Below, piece after piece: positions 12,801 to 27,800 of a stretch of DNA of 64,000 bases. How positions within the stretch are numbered: position 1 is the first letter of the stretch; the number at the start of each line of letters is the position of its first letter. Both the position numbers and the translations under genes were made by a program. Origin of the DNA: Liolophura sinensis (taxonomy: Eukaryota; Mollusca; Polyplacophora; Chitonida; Chitonidae); NCBI RefSeq assembly GCF_032854445.1, contig NC_088302.1, positions 48,266,046 to 48,330,045 on the forward strand, written 5' to 3'. The notes below the pieces were generated by a model that had not been told where the DNA came from, made no database searches, and saw only the letters and a program-made list of their open reading frames with translations.

Positions 12801-15800
12801 GAAAAATACATGGCTATCACAGTGCCATGCTCCTGCAACACAGATGTAATAGTGCAGTCAGATTCTCATGACAGCATGTTACTCCCGAGGATGTACATAT
12901 ACATAAGACATATTCTTAAACATGTATTTCTGAGGTATAACCACACACAATGCTGTATTACTCTCAAACACTTTTGATGTTATTCCAGTAAAATTGTCTT
13001 ACTTGATCTCATGTCTGTGTCAGTCCAACATCACACAAGAAATATGTTCATGTCATATCCAGCCAGTTGTACAGAAACCACCAAAGATTTTGTATGTGAA
13101 GACACCTCCAGTTAGAAATCACTAAATGATTTACTTTCAAATTCATTTCGAACAAAGGCGTCAGTTCTCTGTTGTAAATATTCAATATTTCGCTCGGAAC
13201 TGCAGTAGCTATTTAGGTACAACTTGTATTATCATTCAAACAAGCCATTTCCCCAAGCAGTCAATGCAACTCACCTCCCTCTCCAGTATGGCCTTGATCA
13301 TAGCTGGCAGCATAGGACGGAAGACTTGAGGGCCCTCTATAGGGAATGTCCTCAGCACCAACTCTACAACCTGAACATAACACATAAACAAAAATTTCAA
13401 ACAACATGCAGATAACACAATAAATTATCAGGCACCGGAAAACTTTACTTGCATAACATGCTTGCTCAAATTGTTTTGCTTGTTATTTTTGAGAATGGGA
13501 CAACCTCAGACTTGCTTAGTTTGTTTTGTTTTTTGATTTTTTTTGAGACTGGGTCGACCTTATACAGTTTATATAATGGATATAAATTGCCTTTTGAAGG
13601 GTAACTAACCTCAGGCACAACATCTGATGGACTTCTCCCTGTATTAAACAAGCCCAAATTTGCAACAGCTGTGACATCTGGCAAAAGCTAAGTCGTCTTG
13701 CACTCAGGTTGTTAAGCTGTTATGTGAATGGACCACGTTAACAGATAGAACATCAAAGAGACAGAATGCCTTTAATAAAGCCTTCAGTTTTCACACAGGC
13801 TGACAGTGTTAACTATTGCCGTGTTTGTTATTGGGTGGCCTTCACAGCCCAGGCTATTGGGTGGCCTTCACAGCCCAGGCCCCGGGATCACACAGCCATC
13901 TTAGGCTTAAGTCTTAAATTTCAATCTATAAATCTGGTATCTTTCTTTGTGTTATTTTAGTTGAAAATTGTTGTCACAATCTGAAAACTTTCCCAGAATT
14001 TATGTCACCCAGCAATATTTTGACCTTGTTACATAAGAAATACCGTGGCTCAGTAGGTTAGCGCGCTAGCACAGCGTAATGACCTAGCAGTCTCTCACCT
14101 ATGCGGTCGCTGTGAGTTCAAGTCCAGCTCATGCTGGCTTCCTCTCCGGCTGTACGTGGGAAGGTCTGCCAGCAACCTGCGGATGGTCGTGGGTTTCCCC
14201 CGGGCTTGGCCCGGTTTCCTCCCACCATAATGCTGGCCGCCGTCATATAAGTGAAATATTCTTGAGTACGGTGTAAAACACCAATCAAATAAATAAATAC
14301 TTAAGAAATAAGAATTCTAAAGTAATCTGAAATTTTGACTTCAATCTAAGACCGCTTCATGATCCCCGAGTCTGGTCGTAAAGTGCAACTCTCTCGGAGA
14401 ATCTGCCCGGATTCCTCCCACCATAATGCTGCCCATCGTCATATAAGTGACATACTCTGGAGTACAGCATTGAACAAAAACCAAAGAAATAAACAAACAT
14501 AACAAAACTTGCAGACTTGCCTTGAGGATAATAACAAGGGCCTCAGTTCTGACATCAGTCATCAAACTACACAATGACGTCACCAAGCTGGAGGCGTATT
14601 TCTGAAAAAAAATAAAATAATGACAATATTGAACCATTATTAACACATCCCAGTCCTCTAAAGACATCAGTATTCTGCGTCAGTTATTTCTCATTACGTG
14701 CACATACATTTCTACACTGCCCATGTTCAGCGTAATTTATATGTCACACACAAGATGACTTCAAAGCAAAACAATGCCAACAAAACAGTTAACAAAAACA
14801 AAAGCTAAAAGAGAAAAAAAAAGCAAACAATATACAAAAGGCTGACTGAGAACATTCCCTCAGCTGACAACTTTTGGATTTTGTAAGCACACAATTTCAG
14901 TCTTAATGTCCTGAAGAGAGTTTGTCATCGTACAGAGACTTCTGCTAATCAGTACATTTAGATGTCAAGTATGCCTACAAAATCCACAGAACAAAACATG
15001 AAGGCATCTGGGTAATAACTTCAGGTGACTCGCTTGCACTGATGTCTATGTACACTGAATATCTACCTCCATCAGTTCTTTTGGCCCCAACAGTAAATAG
15101 GCTTCTATAATTCTCAAGGAAACTCGTAAATTCTCTGATCCAAGTTCTGAAACAGGCAACAAAAAAATCTCAGAAATTTCGACACTTGCTGATTTAAATT
15201 ATATCATTCATGTCATTCTACTGAAGATTAAATTCTAAGATAGACTCTCAAAAAAAAAGGAAAGCATTAAATTTAAGAGAAAGAAATTTGATCGAGGAAC
15301 TATGTTAAAAGTGTCTCTGGGATCAAGAGTTCCTGAATGGGCTAAAAAGGAATTTCACAGTTCTCGTTTCAAGTTTATTAAGGGAATTGTGAAGAAAGCT
15401 CACCATTTCATGTTACATTTAGTTACCTTAATGACTTGTGTTACACATTTTAATTTATGTATTTAAAACATGTACACATATCCTCAACAATTCTACAGTA
15501 TCAATAAATATCAGTAAGCCTGTTTCCTTAGTAGTAATCCAAAACAGAAAATAAAATACTCATAACCTGGCCTGTGTTGAGTACCAGTCAAGCTACTTGA
15601 ATCCACATATACAAGCATATTAAACCGTTTAATATGTATTTATTAGATTGGGGTTTCAGTCTGTCTGTGAAAACAATGCGTTAGGCAAATGAGCTAGCCA
15701 GGTGCTGGATTACAGTTTAAACATTACAGCCTGCATTACAACATGAATAACTCAACAACTGTTATTCTCCTCAAACTTCCAGACCATGGTATAAATTCTG

Positions 15801-18800
15801 TTTTATTTTGACAGCAAGGTTCACAAAGGTATCCTGACCTATGCTCGTGATTTCAAGTCCTTAAAATGCAAGAGGCATAAAAGACAACGTTGTAGCTCTG
15901 AAAACGACTAAATCAGAGCCTATCCAATAATGATCCTGACACTCTGCCTGTTTGCCCCTCCAACTACCAATTAGCATAAGTGTACGACATAGAAATATGC
16001 AATGTGGAACACTAACACAACTTGGTAGAAAAAGGGGAAAACATGTGAAAGAAGCGAACTTTTCCCAAAAGCCTCTGATTAAATATAACTTTGATATGTG
16101 AAAAAGTGAAGGTTATAAAAGTCCTGACCTTCAAGGCGTACAGAAAAGTGTAGTAAGCCTTACCCAGGAGAGCTGGCATGTTTCTGAAGAGGGAGATGAG
16201 ACCTTCAGTAATGACGGGGGAATTATGCAGGGTGACATGCCACAGCTCTAACCCATCCTCCATCAGGTAAATGTGAGGGTCCTGGGTCAAGTCGGTACTC
16301 ATCTGGATCACAGGCAGCAAAAAGTGGAACATACTGGCACAAGTGGTCCCTAAACCCTGTAACATGGTGGAAACAATGAGAACAACACAGCTACGAAAAG
16401 TGGAACAAACTGGCACAAGTGGTCCTCAAACCCTGCAACAATGTGGCAACAATGACAACAACACAGCTACAAAAAGTGGAACACACTGGCACAAGTGGTC
16501 CCCAAACCCTGTAACATGGTGGAAACAATGAGAACAACACAGCTACAAAAAGTGAAACATATTGGCACAATTGGTCCCCAAACCCTGTCACATGGTGGAA
16601 ACAATGAGAACAACACAGTTACAAAAGGTGGAACATAGTGGAACATACTGGCGCCAGTGGTCTCCAAGCCCTGCAACAAGGTGGCCACAATGACAACAAA
16701 CTCAATAAATCTATTTATTCATACATACTGAAGATTCATACAATGGCAGTTTTACGGGTGTAGGAAACCGGTGGCCAGGGTAAACATCCAACATCTGTGA
16801 AGTTCCTGACAAACTTTTACCCACATCAGTGGAAGACAAGCGCTCATTAAAGTAATGTTAGAATGTACACTAGTCAACCAAAACACCACAAACAACAAAA
16901 GCAGGGAAATCCACAAATACCCTGTAACAGGGCCACGCGTCTGTTCTACGAAGCAGTTGCAACATACAATGAAAAGATATGTCTCCATAGTAAATGTGTT
17001 TGAGGTAGCATTATGACCGCTTTGTAGAACAGGACCCTGCTGTGAACCCAAAGCCTGTGATTTCTCAACAAACAAGCTAGCACCTTTAACCACCCAACTG
17101 CAGCCCTCTTCCCTCTCATAAACATAAAGTGGAACGCACTGAAAACCAACCACTGCAACACTTTGGCTATGATTACAAAAAGACATCATTTACAGTTGAG
17201 GCATACTGGTAAAATGTTCCATAAACCCTTTAAAGAGATGCTACCGATTATAACCTTTTGGTAATAAACTGATTATTTATACATATACTCAATATCAAAT
17301 GTATTACCTGGACAAGGTGGATAAGTGTGGTGAGAATGGCACACCTAAGCATGTTGTGTTCTGATGCATCTTGCCAGAGGATGGGAAGGTACTGGACCAG
17401 GGAGGAAGCATGGGGTCGAATCTGTACCCCCACTCGCTCTATCACAAAGGATATCACATGTAAGATATGCATCTGCCAACACAGAATCAAATCATGCACC
17501 AAATATTAAAAACAATGGCAAAAACAAAGTTCCATGTAGGTGTAGACAATAAAGTCAAGAAAAGATTCCTTGAGTCTGCATGCATGGGATCAGTTACAGC
17601 TTGTAAATAATGGGAGATAGAATGTCACTCACTTTGTCTTGACTGATTATTTAACCATGTTTTCATTGTATCTTATTACAGCTTCTCTGAGTTTAAGTTT
17701 ATTTCAAATTTTCATCATGGGCAGTGTATGTTGTTGTTACCCATTTGTACAACAAGCGTACATAAAGTAATACAGTTTTATTGTTAAGTAGATATTCCAC
17801 CCTGTTACTCACATGTACAACACGTGTGCATAAAGTAATACAGTTTTATTGTTAAGTAGATATTCCACCCTGTTACTCACATGTAGAACACGTGTACATA
17901 AAGTAAAATAGTTTTATTGTTAAGTAGATATTCCACCCTGTTACCCTCATGTACAACACATGTACATAAATTAAGAGTTTTATTGTTAAGTAGATATTCC
18001 ACCCTGTTACTCACATGTACAACACGTGTACATAAAATAATGTAGTTTTATTGTTAAGTAGATATTCCATCCTGTTACCCACTTGTACAACATGTGTACA
18101 TAAAGTAATATAGTTTTATTGTCAAGTAGATATTCCACCCTGTTACCCACTTGTACAACACGTGTACGTAAAGTAATACAGTTTTATTGTAAAGTAGATA
18201 TTCTACCCTGTTACCCACTTGTACAACACGTGTACATAAAGTAATACAGTTTTATTGTCAAGTAGATATTCCACCCTGTTGCCCACTTGTACAACACATG
18301 TACATAAAGTAATACAGTTTTATTGTAAAGTAGATATTCCACGCTGTTACTCACATGTACAACACATGTACATAAAGTAATACAGTTTTATTGTCAAGTA
18401 GATATTCACCCTGTTACCCATGTGTACAACATGTGTACATAAAGTAATACAGTTTTATTGTCAAGTAGATATTCACCCTGTTACCCACTTGTACAACACG
18501 TGTACATAAAGTAATACAGTTTTATTGTCAAGTAGATATTCACCCTGTTACCCACTTGTACAACACGTGTACACAAAGTAATACAGTTTTATTGTCAAGT
18601 AGATATTCACCCCGTTACCCACGTGTACAACATGTGTACATAAAGTAATACAGTTTTATTGTCAAGTAGATATTCACCCTGTTACCCACTTGTACAACAC
18701 GTGTACATAAAGTAATAGTTTTATTGTCAAGTAGATATTCACCCTGTTACCCACTTGTACAACACGTGTACATAAAGTAATACAGTTTTATTGTTAAGTA

Positions 18801-21800
18801 GATATTCCACCCTGTTACCCACTTGTACAACACGTGTGCATAAAGTAATACAGTTTTATTGTCAAGTAGATATTCCACCCTGTTACCCACTTGTACAACA
18901 CGTGTACGTAAAGTAATGTAGATTTATTGTTAAGTAGATATTCCACCCTGTTACCCACATGTACAACACGTGTATATAAAGTAATGTAGATTTATTGTTA
19001 AGTAGATATTCCACCCTGTTACCCACATGTACAACACGTGTACATTAAGTAATGTAGATTTATTGTTAAGTAGATATTCCACCCTGTTACTCACATGTAC
19101 AACACGTGTATATAAAGTAATACAGTTTTATTGTCAAGTAGATATTCCACCCTGTTACCCACATGTACAACACGTGTACATTAAGTAATGTAGATTTATT
19201 GTTAAGTAGATATTCCACCCTGTTACTCACATGTACAACAGGTGTACATAAAGTAATACAGATTTATTGTAAAATAGATATTCCACCCTGTTACCCACTT
19301 GTACAACACGTGTACATAAAGTAATATAGTTTTATTGTTAAGAATTATTCAAGAATTCTTTATTTTATCTGTCATTCGAGCATACCTTACTATCACATTC
19401 ATTGACATCTTTCAATAGCTGGAACAGAAGGCCAAAAGCTGTATCCAGGTACTGCAGAAGAAATAAATTATTTTCTGGATTAACAAGGCAATCTGTTGTG
19501 ATTTAAGTTTGTGCAACACGTAATCAGGAAGTTAACATGGTTAAGATTAAATACATATTCATATGAGAAATTAATAGCTGCCTTTTGAAAACAGTTTACA
19601 ACCATCCACCACATACAACAATAATTTCAGGAACTATGCATATAGGAAGCTTTCAGTAATCCTTTAAGCCAAGCATATTAAATATCACAGAGATGCATAC
19701 TCCTTTAAATAAGAAATATAATATTCCCAAGATAAATAACAAGGCTTAAATACTCACAGGAAGAAACTGTTCTGTCTTGAACTCAAAATCATCCACAGGT
19801 GAAAGCAGTTAAGGATTTGGAACAAAACAGTATTGTCTTGGCACAAATTTCTGCCAATACATTTATCGGGCCTCTGGATCACAAAGTGATCTTAGGTTTA
19901 AGTCAAAATTTCAAATTACTTTAAAATTGTTATTTCTGATCTAACAAGGTCAAAATATTGCTTGGTAATGTAAGTATTGGGTAAGTTATTGTACAACAAA
20001 TTTCAGCTAAAATAATGGAAAGGAGCATACCAAATTTAATGATTAAAATTTTGACTTCAGTCTAAGATTGCTTCATGCTCCTGGGCCTGATCTCTTAACC
20101 TTTCCACAAAGATGAAATCGCCATCAGACAAAATGCATTTTAGGTTCTGAAAAACACTTACATTTTTGCCTGAAATTACACATGGGGTTAATTTGCATTA
20201 TTTTTTGGAATGGAGATTCACTGATAATATTATCTTCACCCCATGAAATTTTAAAGGATTACAGCTTAAAGACTACCAGTAAACTGTGTAGCAGTTTTCT
20301 TTACCTCACTATACAGACCATAACTTATCAATCACATCAGAGATATTACATAATACTTCATTTCAGTAGCCAATTAAACACAAGGATATCAGTCTTCAGA
20401 GTAGTAGCTGCTTCTATGCGAACCACCAAATCCTCATCATGGTTCAAGAGGGGCAGGATGGCCTCGTAGAGAGCGGGGCGTAGACTGACTGCCATCTTAA
20501 CTCCCACCCACTGTCCTGCTACCCAGATCACACGCCGGCGGATAATACGATAGCTGAGGAGAAAAATACATCCTATTTGAAGGCCTCTTCACACTACATG
20601 TAACCATACGTTATCAATCTTATTTTGTTTACATGGTGCATATTAAGACATATTTTAAAACATGTACTGTAATTCATAAACCTTTTTGCATGTTTTCAAG
20701 ATGTTTATTCAAGCATACTCTGAGGGCATTATTCTACATAGACTGAAACAATTACACTTTTTTTTCAAGCCCTGAAATTGGTGAACCCAGCTGATGTTGT
20801 TTTGTCTCAAAATATCAAAACAAAAAGCTGCACAAATCGCACAGTTATTTGCCCTTTCAGACGCGAAAACCTGGTCTTGCCTTTTTACTTACAAACATGT
20901 TGGAAAACAAGAATTAACATTAACCCTTTTCGCAACCTTGCAATCAGGTATAAAACATAAAGTCTATATGTATATATAAAACAAAAACTTGACAATTACA
21001 ACCCCACAATTTCAGAGTGTCTAAAATAAAAGATCCCCCTCGTCATACTTGGGATGCTTGATCTTGAGTTCTTGGACTAAATGTGTTGAGAACCAGTTGT
21101 TAAAATCCACCTCATCATATAGATCAAATGATGCAAGACCAACAGCATTGTACACTGAAAGACACAGAGCAAAATCCTACTAAATTGTTAATGCATGTAC
21201 TAGAAAGAAGAACAGCAAAGAGGACGTTTCTTGAGCACCTGAACCGCTACAAGGATTGGTCAAAACTGCGCCAAAATTAATTTTTTTTCCACTGTAATGC
21301 TACAATTCTTGTGTTCTATTTAAGCGTCTTATGCACATATATTTATCAACAAGTGTGACATAACAGGAAAAAGCAAAAAGAGTACACAGCTATAAACAAA
21401 AAATAGCTTCTGTTCTGCATAAATCTGTCACTTGTAGACTGAAAACCTTAAAAATTTTAAACAACCAGCCATGTTTGCCTTTTCAATGCTTTGCCGTCTT
21501 CTCTAGACCGGAGGCTTGTCGTCGTGCTTATAGCTTCTTCACAGATAAAAATTATCCATTATACAGGACAAATGAAAAATCCACATCGTGGACAATAGTT
21601 CGCTCCTCACCAGGTTCATACACACAAAGGTTAGAAATGCCGAACATGACTGTCTATCCAAAGTTTGTTGGATCGGAGACTATATATGGCTGACATGACC
21701 ATAACAGAAGCCAATTTTAGTCCAACAAAAGTGTGATCCAATTGACTAAGAATTGTAAATTGACAAAATATTAGGCAACATACCCGGCACTTTGGGCAGG

Positions 21801-24800
21801 AACCTCTGTCAGACAGACGTTAGCATACAATGTCTAATTCTTTAGGGTCCGTTGATACTGAATTTAATACTCATGTACTGCACTGAAGCATACAAAAATT
21901 ACATTTAATTCTGCTAATAAAAGCCATCAGGAAGACTATTCAAATCAGGATAAGCTGACTGATGTAAGCCAATGTTTTGTACCTGCTTCCTTCCTCAGCA
22001 TGGCTGCCATGTCGTCAGGGTCACATGGTCCCTGTAAGCCATTCACTATCTCCAGCAGCACAGGGGTTAACGTCTGACGGAACTCTTTGAACAGCGACAA
22101 GAACAGCACCTCTGTACACGGCTGAAAAAAATGAAGGTGACCAATGCATTTCACAGCAGCAAATAAATACTTCAAGTACAACTGGGACATCTAATGGGCC
22201 CTACATGCACAAACACAGTGACATAAAATAAACAGAAAAATCTTATGACATTATATCAAATCAAATCAAAACAAACTTTGTAAGTTAGTTAGAAGTAACA
22301 GCAACAGTGATAAAAGCAGACAACAGAAATATAGATGTAAAAGAAAAGATAACACTAGGCCAAATGTATACATGCATCAATCAAGTATCCCACAAGAAGT
22401 TTAAAAAGCGTAACTTTCTCCTTGTGAGACATAGCACAAATGATTTATCACTTTTGAAAGTAAGCCAAATTGCACATACTGAGGTAAACGAAAGCGGGGA
22501 CATCAGGCATGAGTTGTAACTATGACCAGAGGAAACATCTGTTTCCACTTAGGTCACTCAAACCCTGCATTGCCTTTTAACCATATGGTCTTGGGGTATG
22601 AGGGTTACAACATTGTGTTTCCGGTTGCTCTGATTCCCAATTTGTTGATTTGAGCTACCAAGCACATTAAAAAACTTAGATTTGGTAGCAAGGCTACCAG
22701 AGAGCTTTTTTTTTTACCACAAAGAATGATTGTCACTTTTGAGACTTACCCTGAGGGAAAATCTAAAACTGTCTCCACCTTCATCGAGAGCTGTAAAAAT
22801 CAGTATAATTTCACAATAATACATGAATATATTGTTGATTTACACCATTTTCTTCCATTAGGTTTTTGTTTTGTTTCTGAATAATCCTTAACGTTGTATT
22901 CCAACATCAATCCCCCATCAAGATACATTTCAAATGATTATTTCTTAAACTTTCCTAAAAGTTCCTAAGATATCTTCACTTTTACAACGAACAAATGCTA
23001 GCAGGAATAATACAAGAAGTTACATTTTTTAGGATGCATAATATTACCAGTCTTTGTTAGCAAAGTTACCATAATCTTCAGGATCCGCATCCCATGTCAT
23101 CAGGTCATCTGTCTTCAACAGAAAGTAGTTTGAGACGAGCTGTCGACAGATTTCTGTCAGGACGCCAGGCGTGAAGAACTGCATCTTGATTTTGTAAGCC
23201 TCAAGAGTAACCGGGTCCGCAGTATCTGGGTGAATATATATTTATTTATTTGATTGGCGTTTCACTCTGCGCTCAAAAATTTTTTCCCCCAAAAAAACAG
23301 TGATCAGGTGAATGGGTAGAGTAAGCTGGAGTAAACCAATGACCTTCACCAGGTACCTGACTAACCGCTGGACTCAAAGCCCCAACCCAAAAAGTGAGAG
23401 GCAGATTTGAACACGCAACCTGACTGGTCAATGGCCTGACAGTGAAATATGGACAAATACAGTATACAAGTTAATTCACCTTTACATGTATTTATTTCAT
23501 TCATGTTCACAGCTGAGTGATATGCTCTAGAATAAATCCCTGAATTGTGTGAGACAGCAAGTCAATAAGATTACATGTGATAAATAAAACTATAACATCA
23601 AAGTTTTATTTCCTGTACTCTGTTCAAAATGTCAAAAGATACATTTTCAGGTGGAGCACAACTTTGTGCATTAGAATTTGACAATATCACATTATTCAAT
23701 TTCAGAGCTACGAAGCTTTCCTCATGAACAGTCATCCCAAAGAGAGACTAACCTTCAATGTTCTTAGCTGGTCTATACTCTTCACAATGAACAATGCCTT
23801 TCATCAAGTTGAACGAGTTTACAATAAATCGTTCAAATAAAATTCCTGAAAAAGAAAAAATATTTTATACAATCTGAAACAACCCCCCAAAAATATATAC
23901 ATACTCTGTAATAAAATTATTGAATTTCTTGAAGATGGACAGCTTCGTATGAACTAATTTGTCCAAAACATCCATATTTTAGTCACTACACATATGCAGC
24001 AGTTGGATTTAAAAGTTGCAGTGAAATCAGTGTTCAAGAATTAGTGACCTTTCCACAATGGTTTGAGTGGATGGTTGTGGATTAGCCCAGGCACTGTTAA
24101 CTTTCTTCCCAGCATAATGCTAGGTGCATAGATGAAATCGTCTTCTGTACAGTGTACAAACTTCAATCAAATAAATAAATAAAGAACAGCTTGGCCAGAG
24201 AATCTCAAACCAACAACAAAAAAATCAACAAAAATCTATTTACGTGTAGTTCTTACCTTGTCCAACATCGGTGAAGGTGTATGCAACCACAAAATCGAGA
24301 GTTGGCCTGATGTACTGAACATACGAAGCTGGATGGGACTCTAACATGTCAAGGAGCTGACAACACAGAGAAATATTTAGCAGTTAAGACAGGATATGCC
24401 TCAAGAGTTGTCAACCTCAAACCTGTACGGATTCAAGACTTCAACATACCGAGAATTATGAAGAGGAAAAACCTGTCTGTGACATTCGGACTTAAACTCG
24501 TAAGCTACTCTGCATATTTTCAGTAAATAAATTAGAATTGTTCCATAGTGTTAAAGTCTGCTAAACCAAATTAAAATTATAGGTGCATCAATACATGTAC
24601 CTACCACTTTGGTCATCAACAATGTCAGTTTCTCTACTTTCTCAACCATCTGGTGATTCCCCCACAAACTTCTTCCTATTTAAAGAGAAAAAAAACAAAC
24701 AAATGTTTTGATTTTATCCAACAATGTTTCAAGTCATTCTGAAAAAAAAAAATAAAAAAATAAAAAAACTCACATTTTCCTTTATAGTTATATTTCCTTG

Positions 24801-27800
24801 TCACTTCACCATATATCACTTAGATATACGGTTAACATGTTACTAAATATCTCTATCAAAACAAGCTTGTCATCACTTTCGATCAAGTAAACCTGCACAA
24901 AGTATATGCTAATCAACAGACACATGTTAGAATGAAAGTAAATGTCAACCACATACTGCACTCCAGAGTGGGTTTAACTTTCTCAAACACCATGGTCAGG
25001 AACGTGTTGATCAAGGGGTTCTTCTGGGGATCCCGAAATCCAAATGCAGCCTGTTTCCTGAGGACTACCAAGAGTACATATACACATCATAAAGGAGTCA
25101 ACCGTCTACAGCAAGAATGTATTTATCTGACTGGTGTTTTATGTCGTACTCAAGAATATTTCACCTATGCAACGGCGACCAGCATTATGGTGGGAGGAAA
25201 CCGAGCAGAACCCGGCGGGAAACCCACGACCACCCGCATTTTGTTACCAGACCTTCCCACGTACAGCAGGAGAGGAAGCCAGCATGAGCTCGACTTGAAC
25301 TCACAGCGACCGCATTGGTGAGAGGCTCCTGGGCCATTGAGCTGTGCTGAGGTGCTCGCCACGGAGGTCCCCTACAGAAAGAACTCATCAGGTTATTAGT
25401 CACAGAAAACAGCTGACCAATGGTGTATCTCTGTAAAATGTACTCTTAAAATATCTAAATACACTACAAACTGTATAGTCTACCACAAAGATTAAAATGA
25501 AATTTAGATCATTACAATTCAATCAAATGTACAAACAGTTGAACAAAATTGGTGATGCATATTTTTATATTTCATCCCCTTGTTATGATACTATCTGTTG
25601 TGAAAAGCAGAAAATATTATTATTTTACAAGCATGTGATTATTCAGAATTTATTTAACCAGAGCTTAACCCATATTCAAGGGTAATTAAACTAATTTCTA
25701 ACAAAACAGACTGTATGCGGACACCACACAAAAGTAAAAAAAATTAAATTTTTGCAGTCGTGACAAAAGCTATGAAGTTATCAAAACCCACAATACTGCT
25801 CACCTCTCAAACTAAGAGTAGCTCTATCCACTGCGGCTAGCATCTGTTCATCATGCTGAGACGCCAACTGGAGAAACTCAGAGAGGTGCTTATTCCATAG
25901 GTCCAGAATAAAACCAAAGATATCCAGAGTCAGCTTAACATAGAAAAAATAGATATTTTTAAATGAAAAACAAGCCACTCAAGATTTAATGAATTCGGAT
26001 CTATAACGAATGAATAAGACTGTGAAATTACACAGGTCCTCCCAGCAAACCCTTCTCAGTACCTCAAGATTTTCCTTCTTTTGTAGGTTTTCTTTCACGT
26101 GCTTGTGGTTGGACTTTCTGTCTCAAGCTTATGTTATTACTACAGGTATGTTTTTCTCAAGTAAAATCTGTGCCAAGTAAAATCTGTGCCTTCAATGAGA
26201 GGTGTATATTTCACTAGTACATTTAACTGTATATAGACAAAATTAAAACTGCTCTACGTGACAACACACTGAGATAAAGCATTGCAAACAAGAAAGTATA
26301 TAGCAAACTAGATTGTTCTAAAGTGAAAAACAAATGACTATGTAAACAAATGAAGTTAACATCAAACACTGTATGTACCTCTTCAAAGACCTTTCTATCG
26401 GAAGACAGCCTCTTAGATGCCAGGGTTTTGGTCACATGATGCAGAACTAGCAGCGCCCTCTGTTGCAGTAAATCCTCTGGACAGCGCACCCCTTGAAGAA
26501 GCGTGGGAATCAAGAGAGGCCAGTTGCGTGGACAGTCCAGACGGGCCACTTTACCTATGAGCACAGCTAACTGTGTGGCAATCTGCTCAAACACATCAAA
26601 GACTGACATTTTAATTGTGTACCTGAAATGTAAACATCAAAAGACTGACGAGCCAGGTGAAAAAAAAAAATACATTACGCTGTTGAATGTGTCAAATATC
26701 AGTTAAATGCAAAAATACTGGAAACTTGCATTAATTGCACATGAAAAATCACATGCTTCTAGGGTCAAACAATAATACCATGTCTAAATAGCTTCCCCAA
26801 AAAAGCTTCCAGTGATCATTAGAAGTCTCCAAATTGGGCAAAATGTGCAATTAAGTCATGGGTGAAATTTTACATGTAGGTCTTTTAGAGTAAAAGAGGT
26901 AATTTCTAGTTTGTTTACTTCTTTACATTTACTTTTCTACATGAAACTGACCTGAGGAACTGGCTCATTAAATCTGTAAATCAATCTTTTCCTGATTTCT
27001 TCCTTCTCACCCTCAGGGATAGCACTGTAATTCGAGAAACAAACCAGGAATGGAACATCTTGACAGAGAGTATTCTGCATATGGCTCACTCGGATCATCA
27101 ATTGCAAGTAAAACGCTCCACGTCAGAAATATTAACTTCTATTTATTTAGGTGCATTGTTTTGCCTGTATTGTGTGCATTTCCTCGTCTTTACAGGTCTC
27201 ATTTATCAGGTTAAATGCGAAAATCTTTTTCATAAAATGAAACAGTTGCCTTTTAAAATTAAAATTACTGAGATTAATTTGATTTAATTATTTTACTGGT
27301 GTTGTACCATCACATTCATGCGTCAGGAATATTTCACTTATCCCTTGGTGCTTAGGTTTATGAGTAGAAAAAACCAGAGCACCCAGAGTGAACAACTAAC
27401 TTCTGCTAGGTACCTCACCTTCAGCAGCAATAGCTGAAATCGATCTTGCAATCTCTCTGGTCAAGTTACAGCCAATTAATTGACATCAGTTTGCAGGTAG
27501 ATGATGATTTTGATCATACACCTAGCAATATTTATGTACACAACCATGTGCTTACTTAGGCGCCGATTTCCTCCAGTATCTGTCCACACCATTCTTGAAA
27601 TACAGCACTGCCAGCCATCTGACATTGGAATCTAAGCTATGGTTTAGAAAAATGGTCTGTGAGAAGAAAAATAAAACTTTAAAATTAACGAAAAATGTAG
27701 AAATACCATAACACTACCAATAATTAAAACAAGGTTTTAAATTACTAACAAGGAGTAATATAGGTTATCCACTACAGACTTTTCGCTTACAAGAGATTTA

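Larger units (their letters stand above)
13371..14520 (-). other. GC-AG intron of IPO11 (intron 20)
   Basis: Exon 20 ends ...ATCCTCAAG and the intron starts GCAAGT (plus 14515-14520), the standard GC-type donor context. The next exon begins GTTGTAGAG after TTCAG, and the frame continues. The intron also contains a MITE interrupted by a SINE. Confidence 0.85.

Noticed and set aside
17740-19345. CRISPR array
   Set aside because: The units are head-to-tail without unique spacers, in a eukaryotic intron.
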